A stretch of 64,000 bases of DNA from Eutypa lata (Eukaryota > Ascomycota > Sordariomycetes > Xylariales > Diatrypaceae): the NCBI GenBank assembly GCA_022661535.1, contig JAKULF010000005.1, positions 1,178,001-1,242,000 on the forward strand, given 5' to 3'. The notes beneath the pieces are model-generated. The model had not been told where the DNA came from. It worked only from the letters and a program-made list of their open reading frames with translations, and ran no database searches. Within the stretch, counting starts at the first letter, position 1, and each line of letters opens with the position of its first letter. This document shows, one piece after another, positions 52,978 to 64,000 of this stretch. Both the position numbers and the translations under genes were made by a program.

Positions 52978-54606
52978 CTACTGTGTGAATCTATACTTGA
53001 GCTCACGAAGCTTTCCCTTAAAGCCGCCCTCTCTCGCCGGCTCAACCGACTGTGTTGTAGCAGCAGCAGTAGCTCCGCGAGCCAGACCCGAAGTATCTCC
53101 ACCCGCGCCCGCGTGCAAACCTCCGACAGTAACAGTGAACAACACCGGATCCCCGGCATTCACCTTCCCGGACTGGTCCTCGCCCCCACCAGGCTGCACA
53201 TCATCATACGCGAACGCGTAGCCGCGACCATCCACAACAGCGACCTCGTGCACGAGGCGAGCATAGTGATTCGTAGTCACCACCGCCGCCGCCGCCGCCG
53301 CCGCCCCCTTTCCATCTCCACCACCCTTATACCGGTAGAACGTGCCCGGACCCGACGGATGCCTCCCCGTCTCCAGCAGCGCCGACCGCGCAAACGCCGC
53401 CGCGAGACGCGGTATGATGGCGTTGCGCAGCGGCGACGGCCCCGTCGTGAACGGCCCGCTGTTGCACCCCAGGATGTCGGCCGTGTTCGGCTTGCGGAAC
53501 GTCTCCCCGCCGATCACGAACGCGCCCGTCGACGCGTCGGCCGTGCCCGATACGACGCCGGGCCCCGCTTGCGTGTCGATGTGCAGCGTGGCGCCGTTGC
53601 CGCCTTGGTCAGCCGGCGCGTAGTGCCGCACCACGGCGTCGACGTACGCCTCGAAGTAGCCGGCGAAGCGGGCTCTGACCGCATCGCCGTGGGTGGGGCT
53701 GAGGACGCGGAGGACCTTCTTCTCGTTTCCTCCTCCCCCTCCTTTCTCGTAAACGACGAGCTTATCCCAAGGCCAGCCGTCGCTCGCGGCTTGCTCGCGC
53801 AGGCCCTCCGCGAGGCGGTCCGCGCCCTCGGGCGAGGCCCCCGCGACGCGCTGGACGGCGCCGCTGGCGCAGGAGAGAGCCAGGCCGATGGGGATCCGCG
53901 GCACGAAGTCCACGAAGCTCACGTTCGCGTACAGCTGCGCGCCGTCGAGCGTGAACTCGGCGAACCCGAAGTCCACGTCCCGGTTCGGATCGCTCGGGTT
54001 CAGCACGCTGGGCTCGACGAGCGCTGCCGAGTCGCCTCCCGCCGGGTTGAGGAGGAAGGTGAGCTTTTTCGGACCCCGGGATATCCACTGTGAGTGAGGG
54101 GGTGTTAGCGGTTGTTTTGGTTGGTTAGTCAGTCAGTCAGTTAGTCAGTGAGTGAGTGAGCGAGCGAGATGTTTTGTTGGCAAATATGTATGTGTGGACA
54201 TAAGAATGTAGCGCGGGTATAGGTGCTAGCAATAGATTTAGATTTGTATTTGTGATGAAAAAGTCCCTGCTTGAAACATAAATTGTGTCGTAGGGTTGAG
54301 GTTTAAATTCAAAGATAAGGAAGGGGATAAGGGGGAGAAATGGAGAAAATGGCTTACGACTCGGCCCCCGGCTATCTGTGGGATCGTCACCGTGACGGTG
54401 TTCCCCGGGGCGCCGAGCGCGATGGCACAGTCCTCGGCGAGCGGGGTCCCGATGCGCGGCGGGCTGCTCGGGAAGTACAGGGTCCTACCGTCGGATCTGA
54501 GGACGCAGCGCCGCCCGCCCTGCTGGATGGCGAGACCCGTGATGTACGCGAACACCTGGTCCGTGTCGCTGTCGTTGTGTAGGGCGATTTGGAGGGAGTT
54601 GGGCAT
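52978..54606 (-). CDS. GH64 beta-1,3-glucanase-like protein
   Basis: Two exons (54606-54358, 54087-52978) encode 452 aa. The thaumatin-like N-terminal part starts MPNSLQIALHNDSDTDQVFA and includes LAIQQGGRRCVL. After the junction WISRGPKKLTFLLNP and ALVEPSVLNPSDPN are typical of GH64, as are FGFAEFTL, VDFVPRIPIGLAL and the later TADILGCNSGPF. GH64 enzymes cut beta-1,3-glucan to short oligomers. No signal peptide is seen, so it may be cytosolic or exported by another route. The 270-bp intron has a decayed 4-bp repeat (TTAGTCAGTCAGTCAG, then GTGAGTGAGTGAG). The exon 2 coding strand is very GC-rich, with a low-complexity Ala run. Confidence 0.88.
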
Positions 54607-55165
54607 GGTTGCGGTTTTCGATCAGTAGGTATGTTGGTAGGTAACTGTGGGTATATCTGCGTATGTACGTACGTGAATGGATGTAGTAGTTTTAGTACGT
54701 AGTAGGTTATAGGATATATATCGTGCAACCCAGAGCGGAGCAAACTTAACAAGGAGCAAATAACACTTTTTATGAAGACTATAAATAGGTTATAGGTAGA
54801 GTAGGTAGGTAGGCAAACTTGATGTCGGATTGGATGTGAAAGCTACGCTGGTTTGGTGGTTTCTTGGAATTTATCTGACTGATTCAATGGGTCTCATGTT
54901 TACAAGTCCAACACCAATGACGTAGATGGACACCGGAAGTTTGCAGGTGCGTCCGAGATCTTGGCCAGTCAAAAACAAAAATTATTCCAACTTCGTGGTG
55001 TGTTTCATGCAAGGTACAATTAGATATTAACATCTCTCTCTCTCTCTCTCCCTCTCTATGAACATCCTAGTGTGCGATTGTGATATCGTAATGATAGGCT
55101 TCAAGAATAGAAACACCACACATAAACTTGAGCTCGGTTGGATCCTTGTAATTACGGAGATATAC
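54607..55165. other. intergenic, microsatellite
   Basis: GH64 promoter side and the 3' side of RIX1. A (TC)n run occurs at about 55033-55057. No gene supported. Confidence 0.5.
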
Positions 55166-57548
55166 TCACTCCTCGTCCTCGTCCTCATCATCCGAAGATA
55201 AATCGAGTTCCATGTTCAAGTGAACGCTCTCATCATCACTCTCGTCTTCCTCGCCCTGGCCGGCGCTAACAGATCCCAGCTGAGTCGCCGTATTGGGTAC
55301 GGCAGGCCCAGGCTCCACCGTCTTCGTCTTCTCGATTTCGATACGCTTCGTAGCCATGATATCTTCCTCTTCATTCTTGCGTTTAAGAGGGCTGTGGGGT
55401 TGTGGGGGTACAGTGACATCCTCCCTTACGACGGTTGTTTGAACTTGAGTGGTCAGGAACGGATTTTCCATGACCCTAGGAGTCGTGGAAACAGCAGGGC
55501 TCGGTGGTCTAGCTGGTTCGGATGGTTCCGGCATAGCTACTGGATTGGAGACAGCTGGTAGATTAGAGTACGAGGCTCCGAATGACCGGCCGAATGAAGA
55601 GCCGTTGATTTCCTGTTCAGCATTGGTCTCATCCTCGACCTGCATGTGATCCTCGACAGCCATAAAGCCGCCCGCAGATCCAGTCGCAAAGGGCCGGAAG
55701 TTGAAACGGAGAAGCTCGACGTCCTGGTCGTGGGGGAATTGACGGGCAAGGTAAGGCAGTATGACTTGGGGCACCCTACCGCTACTATCCCGGGATGGGT
55801 GTAGAACACTCGCCACTTGAGCATCCTTACATTGACACAAGATGGCCGTTCTAAGCATGCGGATGCGAAGAGCGGATGGGAGATATTGCTGAGGTAGACT
55901 GCTGAAGAGAGACGCTAAAAGAGCTTCAGCCGCAGCTAGGTGCTCCTTACTCAACGAGACCGAGATAGGCTCCTCCTCAATCTTCGTGGATAAGAACGCA
56001 TCAGCGTTCTGCGTCACCGTTCTCGAATTGGACCCATTTTGTAGAGACGTTGCTTGCTGTTTTGGACGTTTTAAATGGCCCGCTGCCCCTAGGAGGTCAC
56101 GGCAGCATGACTTAATCACAAGCCCTAGTCCTTCAACCGTGGTCTTGCGCATGGTAGGCCCACAAAGACCCAGTACGTCTTTGATCACTGTGAAAGCGAT
56201 GGTTCGAATCTCCGGGAGACGGAAGCTCGACTCGAATATACGTAATACTTGATCTAATGCTTCCTGCCCGATAGGAATGAAGTTGTTCCACAGCCGTTGG
56301 ATCAGGACAAGGTGTAGTCTCAAGGCGGCAACTTGGATATCAGGGAACACGGTCCAGAAGTCGTCCCTCTCCTCTCTACCAACGGCGGGATTCGTCGTGA
56401 TTGACTCGAGTTTGTCCTTTTCTCCAGACGGGGGTATAATCAATGATATCCTCGTAATAGCGTCACTAATAGCACTAATCGGGATCGTTACAGCAGATTT
56501 AGTACTGTAACGAAGACAGTCGCCGATAAAATCGAGTAGGCCGCTCATCCTTTCGCTTCCAGAATGTACACCAGACCATAGAGGGAGCTTCTCTGGTTGG
56601 TCACTACCCCCTTGGGGTCCTACATCAAAGTTCACTGGCTGTGAAATATAACCAGCGGTAGATTCCCAGCTCTCATGAACTGGCCGAAAGACCTGGTCAG
56701 CAGTAAGGTGAAATTCCTTGATAAGGGTCTCAAGATTCTTGGCCCATTCGGCAGCATCCCCGCTCTTTGCAGCTGTCACATGTAGTCTAATTACAAGGCG
56801 TCTGCTGCTCTCTGATAAAGACATAGGAACTATGGCACGTTCATAACCCGTTGGCGCAAGATATAGCCGTGCATCAGTTTTTATCTTTGCGGCGATTTGG
56901 CGCATTGTAGTGGGATACAATGGTAGAAGGACTGAAATAGACTCGAATACAGTTTCAATGAGACTGTACGGTGTTTTCATAGCCTTGCTAGACGCTGGTG
57001 GTTTGAGGATCTGTAGACAAGCCGTCGCAAAGGCTGGCAAGTTAGGAGTTACAGTCTCTCGTATTAATGTCTGATACCCATGCATTGAAGTAAATATCTT
57101 GGTGATGGCTATGATGCATAGGTCCTTGACAACCGGGGGATCTTTTTTCTTCTACTTGTCAGTACGGACCTTATGATAATCTGGAAAGTGTTAGGCAACT
57201 CACTTGAAGAATAGACAACAGAGCTCGCACCCAGGGATCGCATGTTCGAAGGCATTCCCAACCGCCGGCTTCTATCACAGCTTTTACTAGCGCAGCCCCA
57301 ACAAAATGACCCTGAATACTCCGGCCATTGAGAAGCGTCAATATCTTCGTTTTGAGAGTATTTACAAGCCTCGCTGTCTCAGACGCCTTCTCGCCACCCT
57401 TTGCGTCGTGCGTCTTCGAGAGAGGTTCTTGACAGCGCAAGACATCTTTGAGAAGGGTAGGTAATAGGGGAGGTAATTCCTCCGCATTGGTTGTGGTGAG
57501 TCTTCTACAGAGACTACGAAGCTCCGGGGGCAATGATACAAATGCCAT
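55166..57548 (-). CDS. RIX1: pre-rRNA processing protein Rix1
   Basis: Two exons (57548-57204, 57151-55166) encode 776 aa. The N-terminal helical-repeat part begins MAFVSLPPELRSLCRRLTT and includes GGWECLRTCDPWVRALLSIL and DPPVVKDLCIIAITKIF, the RIX1 domain. The C-terminal third is disordered with Pro/Ser segments and closes in an acidic tail (DLSSDDEDEDEE). With Ipi1 and Ipi3, Rix1 forms the complex that acts on ITS2 and recruits the Rea1 AAA-ATPase to nucleolar pre-60S particles. The 52-bp intron has a CTAAC and a CTGAC branch candidate and two in-frame acceptors 3 bp apart. It is divergent from YPP1. Confidence 0.9.
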
Positions 57549-58082
57549 ACCTTGTATATATCAACTGTCTAGCTCAATGCTGTTGTAGGCTTAGATGTGT
57601 TGTAATTGAAAATTACAAAATCTTTCACCAATGAAGTTTTCTTCTTTTGGAAGCTCCAGCTTAAGCCACATTTAATGTAACCTTCAAATGCATCTATGTG
57701 GGGATATGTGGGTTATGTGGCTGGGGATACTTGGCGATTTACAGTTTATCTACAAAGTAAGTTAGACTGAGGCGCAGGGCGGAACATCAACAGGGATTAC
57801 AAGGATAACAGGGATAGGAGCGACCGCAACATGGTCAAGATGTTTTATTTTATTTGTTTCCCCATTGCGCTCAACGTCACTGGTTAATCCTCACCGACGG
57901 GCGACGACGGCACAACAACAGCACGGCAGAGCGGCACCTTCATAACTGGTAGTTTTCTATGGCGTTTATAAAATACCTATTTTACTCCAGGTGATACTGG
58001 GGAAACCTAATTTCTCTAATTGCATTATCTACATACTCAACTCTATAGTTAGACGAATTGAAAAGGAGTCGTCGCCGTTATA
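57549..58082. promoter_or_regulatory. shared promoter region RIX1 / YPP1
   Basis: 534 bp between divergent start codons, without a clear TATA box; consistent with two housekeeping genes. No gene within. Confidence 0.45.
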
Positions 58083-61000
58083 ATGAGCGTACGTCATCGC
58101 TACTACTTCCCCCCCTTGAATCTTCGATACTGAAGTTAGTAGTGACTCTCGTTGCTAACTATTGAACTAATTTGGTCCTATATAGAACCCAGCGAAGGCT
58201 GCTCGCTACCTAGGATTACTTGAAAACGCAAGATGCGACGGGAATTGGGATGAAGTCCCCGAGCTCGTGCGCAAGATCCGCAAACACGCCAATGATAGAT
58301 CCTGTACGATCACGCCCTCATCCTCCTCACTCACCTCTCTTACAACCCATGTCTGTCTTTTATGAAGCATTAATAACTTACCGTTGTACTACCCATAGGC
58401 CTCACTACGACAGCCGAAACCGAACATGCTATCATCAAGACTTCTCACAACCAACAACCTGGGTCGAGACCGCAATCCGCAAACCACCTCGACCTAGATA
58501 TCGGCCAATTACTTCCCAAGTTACGCGATGCTCTTGATGGAGAGGCAAAATATCCTGAAGAGCGATTCCAAGCCCAAGTATGTTTGGGTTGGCTTTTATG
58601 GACTGTCGGTGAATACGAAGAGGCCCAGATTCAACTGCCACAAACCATAGAGAGTGCATATGCTCAGTTTGATCAAGCCGAAAAAGTCTCCGAATGGACT
58701 CAAGTGTGTACTCTGAAAGGCGCATACCTTAAGGCCAATTGCCTAGCTCGAAGCGAGTTGAAGATCGAGGCCCTTACTGTCTTCGAGTCCGCCTTGGCCA
58801 TCTTGTCGAGTGTTTGGGAGAGCCAGAACAGTCGAAAGCAATTGCAATTCTGGGCTGAGCTCTTCTTGACCGAATATTGTATGCTTCAGGCTAAAGCCCT
58901 GGAGCGTAAAGAGAAGCTCCTGGACGAAGACGATTCACTAGCACCATTTCGCACTTGGGGGCGGTATTGGGAGGCTTCCAAAGCTCAGGGGATTCCTTTG
59001 GTAGGTGGTTACGGATTCCGAGGTGCTGTGCCGAGGAGGAGGGTATGGGATGAATACTACGCGGCTCTTTCTGGCATTTTGCAGCAGGACTTACAATTTC
59101 CTACGGGATATATGACCAATGTCGCAAACAAGGCGTCCGCCCGAAATGAACTTCGTATCGAGTTGAAAAAGGTCGAAGCAGCATACGAAGGTCTCCTATT
59201 AACAGAAACGACTTTCCCTCGAGCTGATGAAGAAAGAAGGGAAGTGGAGAACTTCGTTGCTATTGTCATTAAGAATTGGAACGTGTTAACCGGACGACAT
59301 TGGCATGAACAAGATCTTGGGACAGGTGGGAAAGAAGGCCTTAGTCGCGGCGTGCTCGACATCCTCTACCGGGCTGCAACCAAAACTTTCCATTCTACCG
59401 CGATTTTACGTTATCTTTTTGTTGTCCATCTAGCCGTTGCGGAATTTGATCTAGCTTTCAATGCCTTCGATTCTTACCTGGAAATCGTCAAAAGGGGGAA
59501 GGCTAGGGTGGACAAGACTGGACATCCCGAACCTAGTCTTGATGATGATGAAACCGCTGTGGAGACCATTGTCCAAGCAATCACGGCCCTGTGCAAATAC
59601 GGATTCCACGATGCAGCGGAAAAGGCTCACAATCTAGCTATCGAGTTAGAGGGTATGCTCCAGAAGCTACCTTCGCCATTCCCCAATGCCGATGACAACA
59701 TACCGACTCTAGACGAAGAAGATACAGAGGGTGTTGTACTGCACCCAAGAATATCATCTCGTGTACATGGCTTGGCATGGCAAGCTATCGGGCTTGCCCA
59801 CGCCCAGTGGTCTCGAGCGACATATGAGGCATCGGCTCGCAGCGAGATCCAGACGAGGGCTATTCGAAGTTTTCAGAAGTCATTATCGCCTGAAACCGGC
59901 AATCCCACCGACGTTAGGACTCTATTTACGCTTGGTCTGTTACTCGCTGAGCAACGAGAGTTATCACCAGCCATCGAGATCGTTAAGGCTGCGCTTATGT
60001 CTAATAAGAGATCCAGAGACGAGTACTCTGATCCCGGATCGTACTGGAGGGAGAGGACTTTAATTCCGTTGTGGCACCTTCTTGCACTTCTCTTGAGTGC
60101 AAGACAAGACTTCCTAATGGCAGCCCGAGCTTGCGAGGGCGCATTTGAACAGTTTGATGATCCCGCAGTCCTATTTGGCTCGCAGAGTCTAGATAGCGCT
60201 TATCGAAGTGACCACCTTAATGAGGTGGAGGCTAAAGCGCGCCCTAGAGGGCTCGTTGATGAGATGGATGATCTTGAAAAAGAAGGCATTATTGAAGTCA
60301 AGATGACCCAACTTGCTCTTTTGGAGTTATTAGAGGGCCCCGAGGTTGCGGTCAATGCTAGTCACGAATTGCTCGTCCTGTACTCGCGGCTATTTGGCAT
60401 CTTACAGCATCCAACCTCGTCCTTGGGTCGGAAAAATGCGGAGCCTCCAAAAAGCGCAACGGGCACCCTGCGAAGCTTTCGAGGAAGTATATTCGGCAGC
60501 AAATCAGAGAAGGCCACACGGGGTGCCAGGTCGAACAGCGAGATAACAACCGAGAAGTCGCCCACTACCTCTAATAGGCCACGAACTACGCAATCAGCAA
60601 CAAGTGCCACGAGTGGAGCTCCAGCGATCCAGGTTACTAAAGAGAATGCTGGTGACCTTGCAGAATCGCGGTCTGTAAGGTCAGGGAGTATTCGGGGGCG
60701 AAACAGTGAAAGGAGGCGGAATAGTTTAAAGAAACGCAATCCCAGTACACGGCGACCCGCCAGTAGTGGCGCTGTGCCTCGTAGGTCAAGTATCGTTGAC
60801 AGAGAGGACTACTTTACACCATTAGGAGATAGTGCAGCTCGAGAGCGACACGACTTCTTCGATGGCCACAGCCTAGTCCGGCGTAGTTCTACGGTTTCAT
60901 CAGTCAGGGAACCGACAACCGCGGCTGAAATGCTGGTCCTAGACACGCTATCGTTTTCGAACCCACTCCCAGTGATACAATTTCCGGATAATCAGATCAA

Positions 61001-61934
61001 GCGTCAAAGGCAGGCCACCCTGGTAAAGGTATGGTTGATGATCGCCGGATTCTATCGGCGCGCCAAAATGCATAAAGACTCGAAGGGCGCAATCGAGGAG
61101 GCCAGGAAAATAGTAGAGACGCTAGAAGCAGAAATTGCTCTAGACCCGACGGGTTCTGTCACGTTAAGGAACCCTGGCTGGGGTGGAAAGAAGAGTGCTG
61201 ACGAGCTTCGGAGTGATGTGCGAGCTGAGGTAAGTTATCAAATCATGCAACAAGGAGACACAAACTAATTTCACGTATAGATGGGCCATCTTGCTCTTGC
61301 TGAAGGCACGCCCTATATCGCGAGAAGCCACCTCGAAGAAGCTCTAATGCACTTCCCGGATCACCCTTCATCCATCGTTGGTCTGTCCAATATTCTCCTA
61401 GATATCTACAGCGAGGTGCTCCTGCCACCGCCTACCGTCCCGGGAATCAATCTACCGGACGACGATGGGGCAAACGCCAAAGCAACCACCTCAACCGTCA
61501 ACGGGATGCACGCCCACCGTCCCGTGCCGAGAGACCACCCAGCAATACCAACCACGCCTCTGGGACTCGGCCCGGAACCCGAGCGCTCCGCCCCCTTCCA
61601 GACCACAGCGGCGTCGCTCCAGCTAGAGCTCTCCCGCGCCGCGGACAAGGACAGGGATAACGACGACGGGCTGCCGGCCCCGTACAAGGCGACGTCGCTC
61701 CCGCTCGTCGACCGGCTCGCGGCCCGCGACCGCGCCTACGGCCTCCTCTCGGGCCTCACGAAGCTCGGCGCCGGCTGGAACCGCGCCGACGCCTGGTTCG
61801 CGCTCGCCCGCGCCTACGAGGAGAGCGGCCAGCTCGACCGCGCCAAGGAGGCCCTCTGGTGGTGCGTCGAGCTCGAGGAGGGCACCGGCGCTCGCGGCTG
61901 GGAGTGCGTCGGCGTCGGTGGCTACGTGCTCTAG
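58083..61934 (+). CDS. YPP1: Ypp1/TTC7-like TPR protein (PI4-kinase complex)
   Basis: Four coding exons (58083-58088, 58186-58303, 58399-61229, 61281-61934) encode 1202 aa. The first coding exon is only ATG AGC. The protein is a chain of TPR-like helices: NPAKAARYLGLLENARCDGN, VCLGWLLWTVGEYEEAQIQL, LKGAYLKANCLARSEL, RTLFTLGLLLAEQRELSPAI, and a C-terminal set (MGHLALAEGTPYIARSHLEE; DAWFALARAYEESGQLDRAK). A disordered Ser/Arg-rich segment (about 600-725) interrupts the repeats. In yeast, Ypp1 links the PI 4-kinase Stt4 to Efr3 at the plasma membrane. The last exon becomes markedly GC-rich. All junctions are canonical. Confidence 0.9.
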
Positions 61935-63074
61935 GCGGACACGGACACGGACATTGCGACGTCGTCGTCGGTGTCGTTGATGATGGCTGGGGGACGCGGT
62001 AGGGGCAATGTACTAGTAGTAGACGAACAACCCAGAGCAAATGGTCGGGTGTCTCGATGGAATGGTGTATGGCCCCGTGCTTCTCCTTCGCATACCGGTA
62101 CGACTACTACCGCCAGTCGAGGTCGTCTCCGCCACTACCCTTCCTGTTGCTGCTGCCGTCGCCGGCACCGCGTCTTCTCGACCGGCAAGCTTCGAAACCG
62201 CATCCTACGCCGCGTCCGTAGTTTCGGTGGCAGAGTCTCGTCTTAGTATTTTGCCAGTTCCCATCCTATCTATACCTATTATATCCCCTATCTGCGACGG
62301 AATGATACGATACCCCCTCCCTCTGGTTGCGCGACTCCGTCCTTTCTTCTTCTTCTTCTTCTTCCTCCTATCACTACGCGGGGGTAACTGAGAAAGAAAG
62401 GGGAAGAATACGGAAGAGAAATGAAAGAAAAAACTATAATTAAATGGCATCTGTAATTAATATTTCGAGTAGTGGTAGGAGTAGTGGTTATATCATTGGT
62501 GTGAACTAGATTTTTTCTTCCCTTTATTAATCATGCCTCTAGGTACCTATGTATAATACTGTATCCTCCCGCATGTTTTTGTTTGGCTTCGAGTTCCTCC
62601 TGAAGGTTCAAGTCTCTTGTCTCCAGAGATGGGGTTTTATAGCTGCATTATACCGTTAATATCGAGGGAGGTTTCAGTATATAGTGAGTGCTTTTGATAT
62701 TATTTATCATACTCTTCAGCTACATTTTCTTTCACAGTATGACATCCCTTCTTCCGGCAGTTTCGTCTTGTTTTGATAAATTGATAAATTGATTTATTTA
62801 TCTATTTATTTGGTATTATATGTGGTGCTGCTAGCAACGTTATAAATGTTTTTACTGTCTCTATTCTCACCATATTGTGAGTTGGAACCTATGTCATTCC
62901 CGAATTGACCCAGTAAACTTGGCGTCTTTATGTAATGGGAAAGCCGTAGCTTGCATGTTGGGTGGCGCAAGTGTTCCAATGATTGGATAATACTACCCAG
63001 AGTAATATTGAAGACTAGTAGGATTCGGGTATCGTCAATCTGCAGCCCAAAATCAACTTGATTGGTATAACACC
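61935..63074. other. intergenic, no gene seen
   Basis: The 3' region of YPP1 includes CTTCTTCTTCTTCTTCTTCC (near 62346-62368) and an AATTGATAAATTGAT repeat near 62776-62795. An upstream exon of the next gene may lie near its 3' end. Confidence 0.45.
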
Positions 63075-64000
63075 ATGATACAAGAGCTCGAGCAATTGAA
63101 GACGAAACTTCGACGCCTTCGCATGATACTCCTAAATATAGAAGCTCTCGGTACAGACTTAACAGATGCTAGCGCCAAGCACCTCCTTCCAAATGCCCAT
63201 GCCGATCTGATTTATGGTTGCTTGCAATCTAGCGTGATGGCCCTTGAGGGGCTAAAGCTTCTTCGCAATGTAGATGGATCAGCTCCTCCAGGGAGCCTCT
63301 CTGCCAGGCAGAGGCTTCGCTGGGCAACTATTGACAAGAGGAAGTCTAAAGACATCCTGAATGAACTAAAGGAGTCAGAAGCAGAGCTAGATATAGCTCT
63401 TAATGTTCTTGGCGTGTAGGTAATTCTAGCAGCCATATAGATCAATCACCCTGGAACTTACTCATCTTCTAAAGGCGATTGGCTTCACTCAATACTAAAT
63501 CTGTGAATGCCCTGCGGCTATCGCAAGAGGCGTTCCATACCGACTTTGCACAGTTGGGCCGGGAGATCAAAGACTGCATTCAGACCAGAACTATCATTAT
63601 GCCAAGCCAGGTAAGATGAGTTGCAATCTTGACCCTGTGCTACAAGACTAATATCGGATATTATAGGTAGTAGCTACTAAAGAGGGGGGGCCTAGAGGCC
63701 GCATTGAGCAAAATATGGAGGACATGACACGATCTATGTCTCTCTCCAGAGAAGTGACCGACTTCCATAACGAATCACTTGAACCCCGGCATTTACGGCA
63801 TCAGAAAATCTCATCAGCAAGTTCTCTATCATCCGAAGAAAAGGAGAACTTTGAAACCGAGGCCGTCTCAAGGAAAATGCAATACGATTGGGGGAAACCG
63901 CTAACAAGTCACTCTTGGGCATATGGATGGAATGAGCGCCCATGGCAACTTGACCCTTGCGAGCCTCGATTCGGCGTGAAGACCACCTTTGTGTCAAAAA
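63075..64000 (+). CDS. N-terminal part of a fungal STAND/ankyrin-type protein, runs off window
   Basis: Three exons seen (63075-63415, 63475-63610, 63667 to beyond 64000), open at the window end. The first begins MIQELEQLKTKLRRLRMIL and is all helical, with a spacing of hydrophobics like the N-terminal helical domains of fungal NACHT/ankyrin proteins (EALGTDLTDASAKHLL; LDIALNVLG). Exon 2 continues with SLNTKSVNALRLSQ and LGREIKDCIQTRT. Exon 3 is hydrophilic (SSASSLSSEEKENFE). No NTP-binding site or ankyrin repeats are reached. Such N-termini usually begin with one more exon (EAAIG/VVSSV-like), so the true start may lie upstream. Assignment to the STAND class is tentative. Confidence 0.55.

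Overview
This window is nuclear DNA from a filamentous ascomycete, most likely a Pezizomycotina fungus and probably a Sordariomycete. The evidence is short spliceosomal introns (about 46-270 bp) with GTRNGT donors and CTAAC/CTGAC branch points, a HET-domain gene, a 2EXR protein, single-membrane-span Cys/Ser/Thr-rich surface proteins, GH16, GH64 and GT90 enzymes, and AT-rich spacers full of CCTACCTA-type words. I saw no bacterial, viral or plasmid features. Family names rest on motifs I recognise; no database search was possible.

Layout. 1-1.5 kb is a degenerate 19-bp/86-bp minisatellite. 1.9-9 kb holds an SDR-like protein, a berberine-bridge-type FAD oxidase and an orphan helical/QPY-rich protein, all on the minus strand. 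9.9-17 kb holds an AMID/FSP1-like flavoprotein, an unrecognised five-exon gene and a HET protein. 18-21 kb is a housekeeping island: a Pin4-like parvulin, then RPS12 and RPS22 (uS8) head to head over a shared promoter. 22-31.5 kb holds a GT90 glycosyltransferase, Swd2, tRNA-Phe, SRP9/SRP21 and ribonucleotide reductase R2. 32.9-44 kb holds DUF4112, a membrane protein, tRNA-Val, DUF1810, an F-box-like protein, an NMNAT-like nucleotidyltransferase and a GH16-like GPI protein. 45.4-48.2 kb holds a GPI-type protein with three Cys/His repeats and a small eight-cysteine secreted protein. 49.5-64 kb holds a WW protein, a 2EXR protein, GH64, RIX1, YPP1 and the start of a STAND-type gene cut off by the window end.

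The genes do not form a biosynthetic cluster. Loose themes are ribosome synthesis (RPS12, RPS22, RIX1), surface or wall biology (GT90, GH16, GH64, the Cys/His repeat protein) and self/non-self recognition (HET, the STAND-type start).

The most interesting observation is that two unrelated genes, 38 kb apart (7334-9003 and 45438-46551), contain introns that are clearly homologous along their whole length, with terminal inverted repeats that would fold donor and branch point together. They look like introner-like elements. Next are the RNA structures in both introns of RPS22, and a clustering of MluI cell-cycle boxes in and upstream of the R2 gene. Exon junctions were placed by hand from frame continuity, splice consensus and protein conservation; every multi-exon model given as complete closes to a multiple of three.
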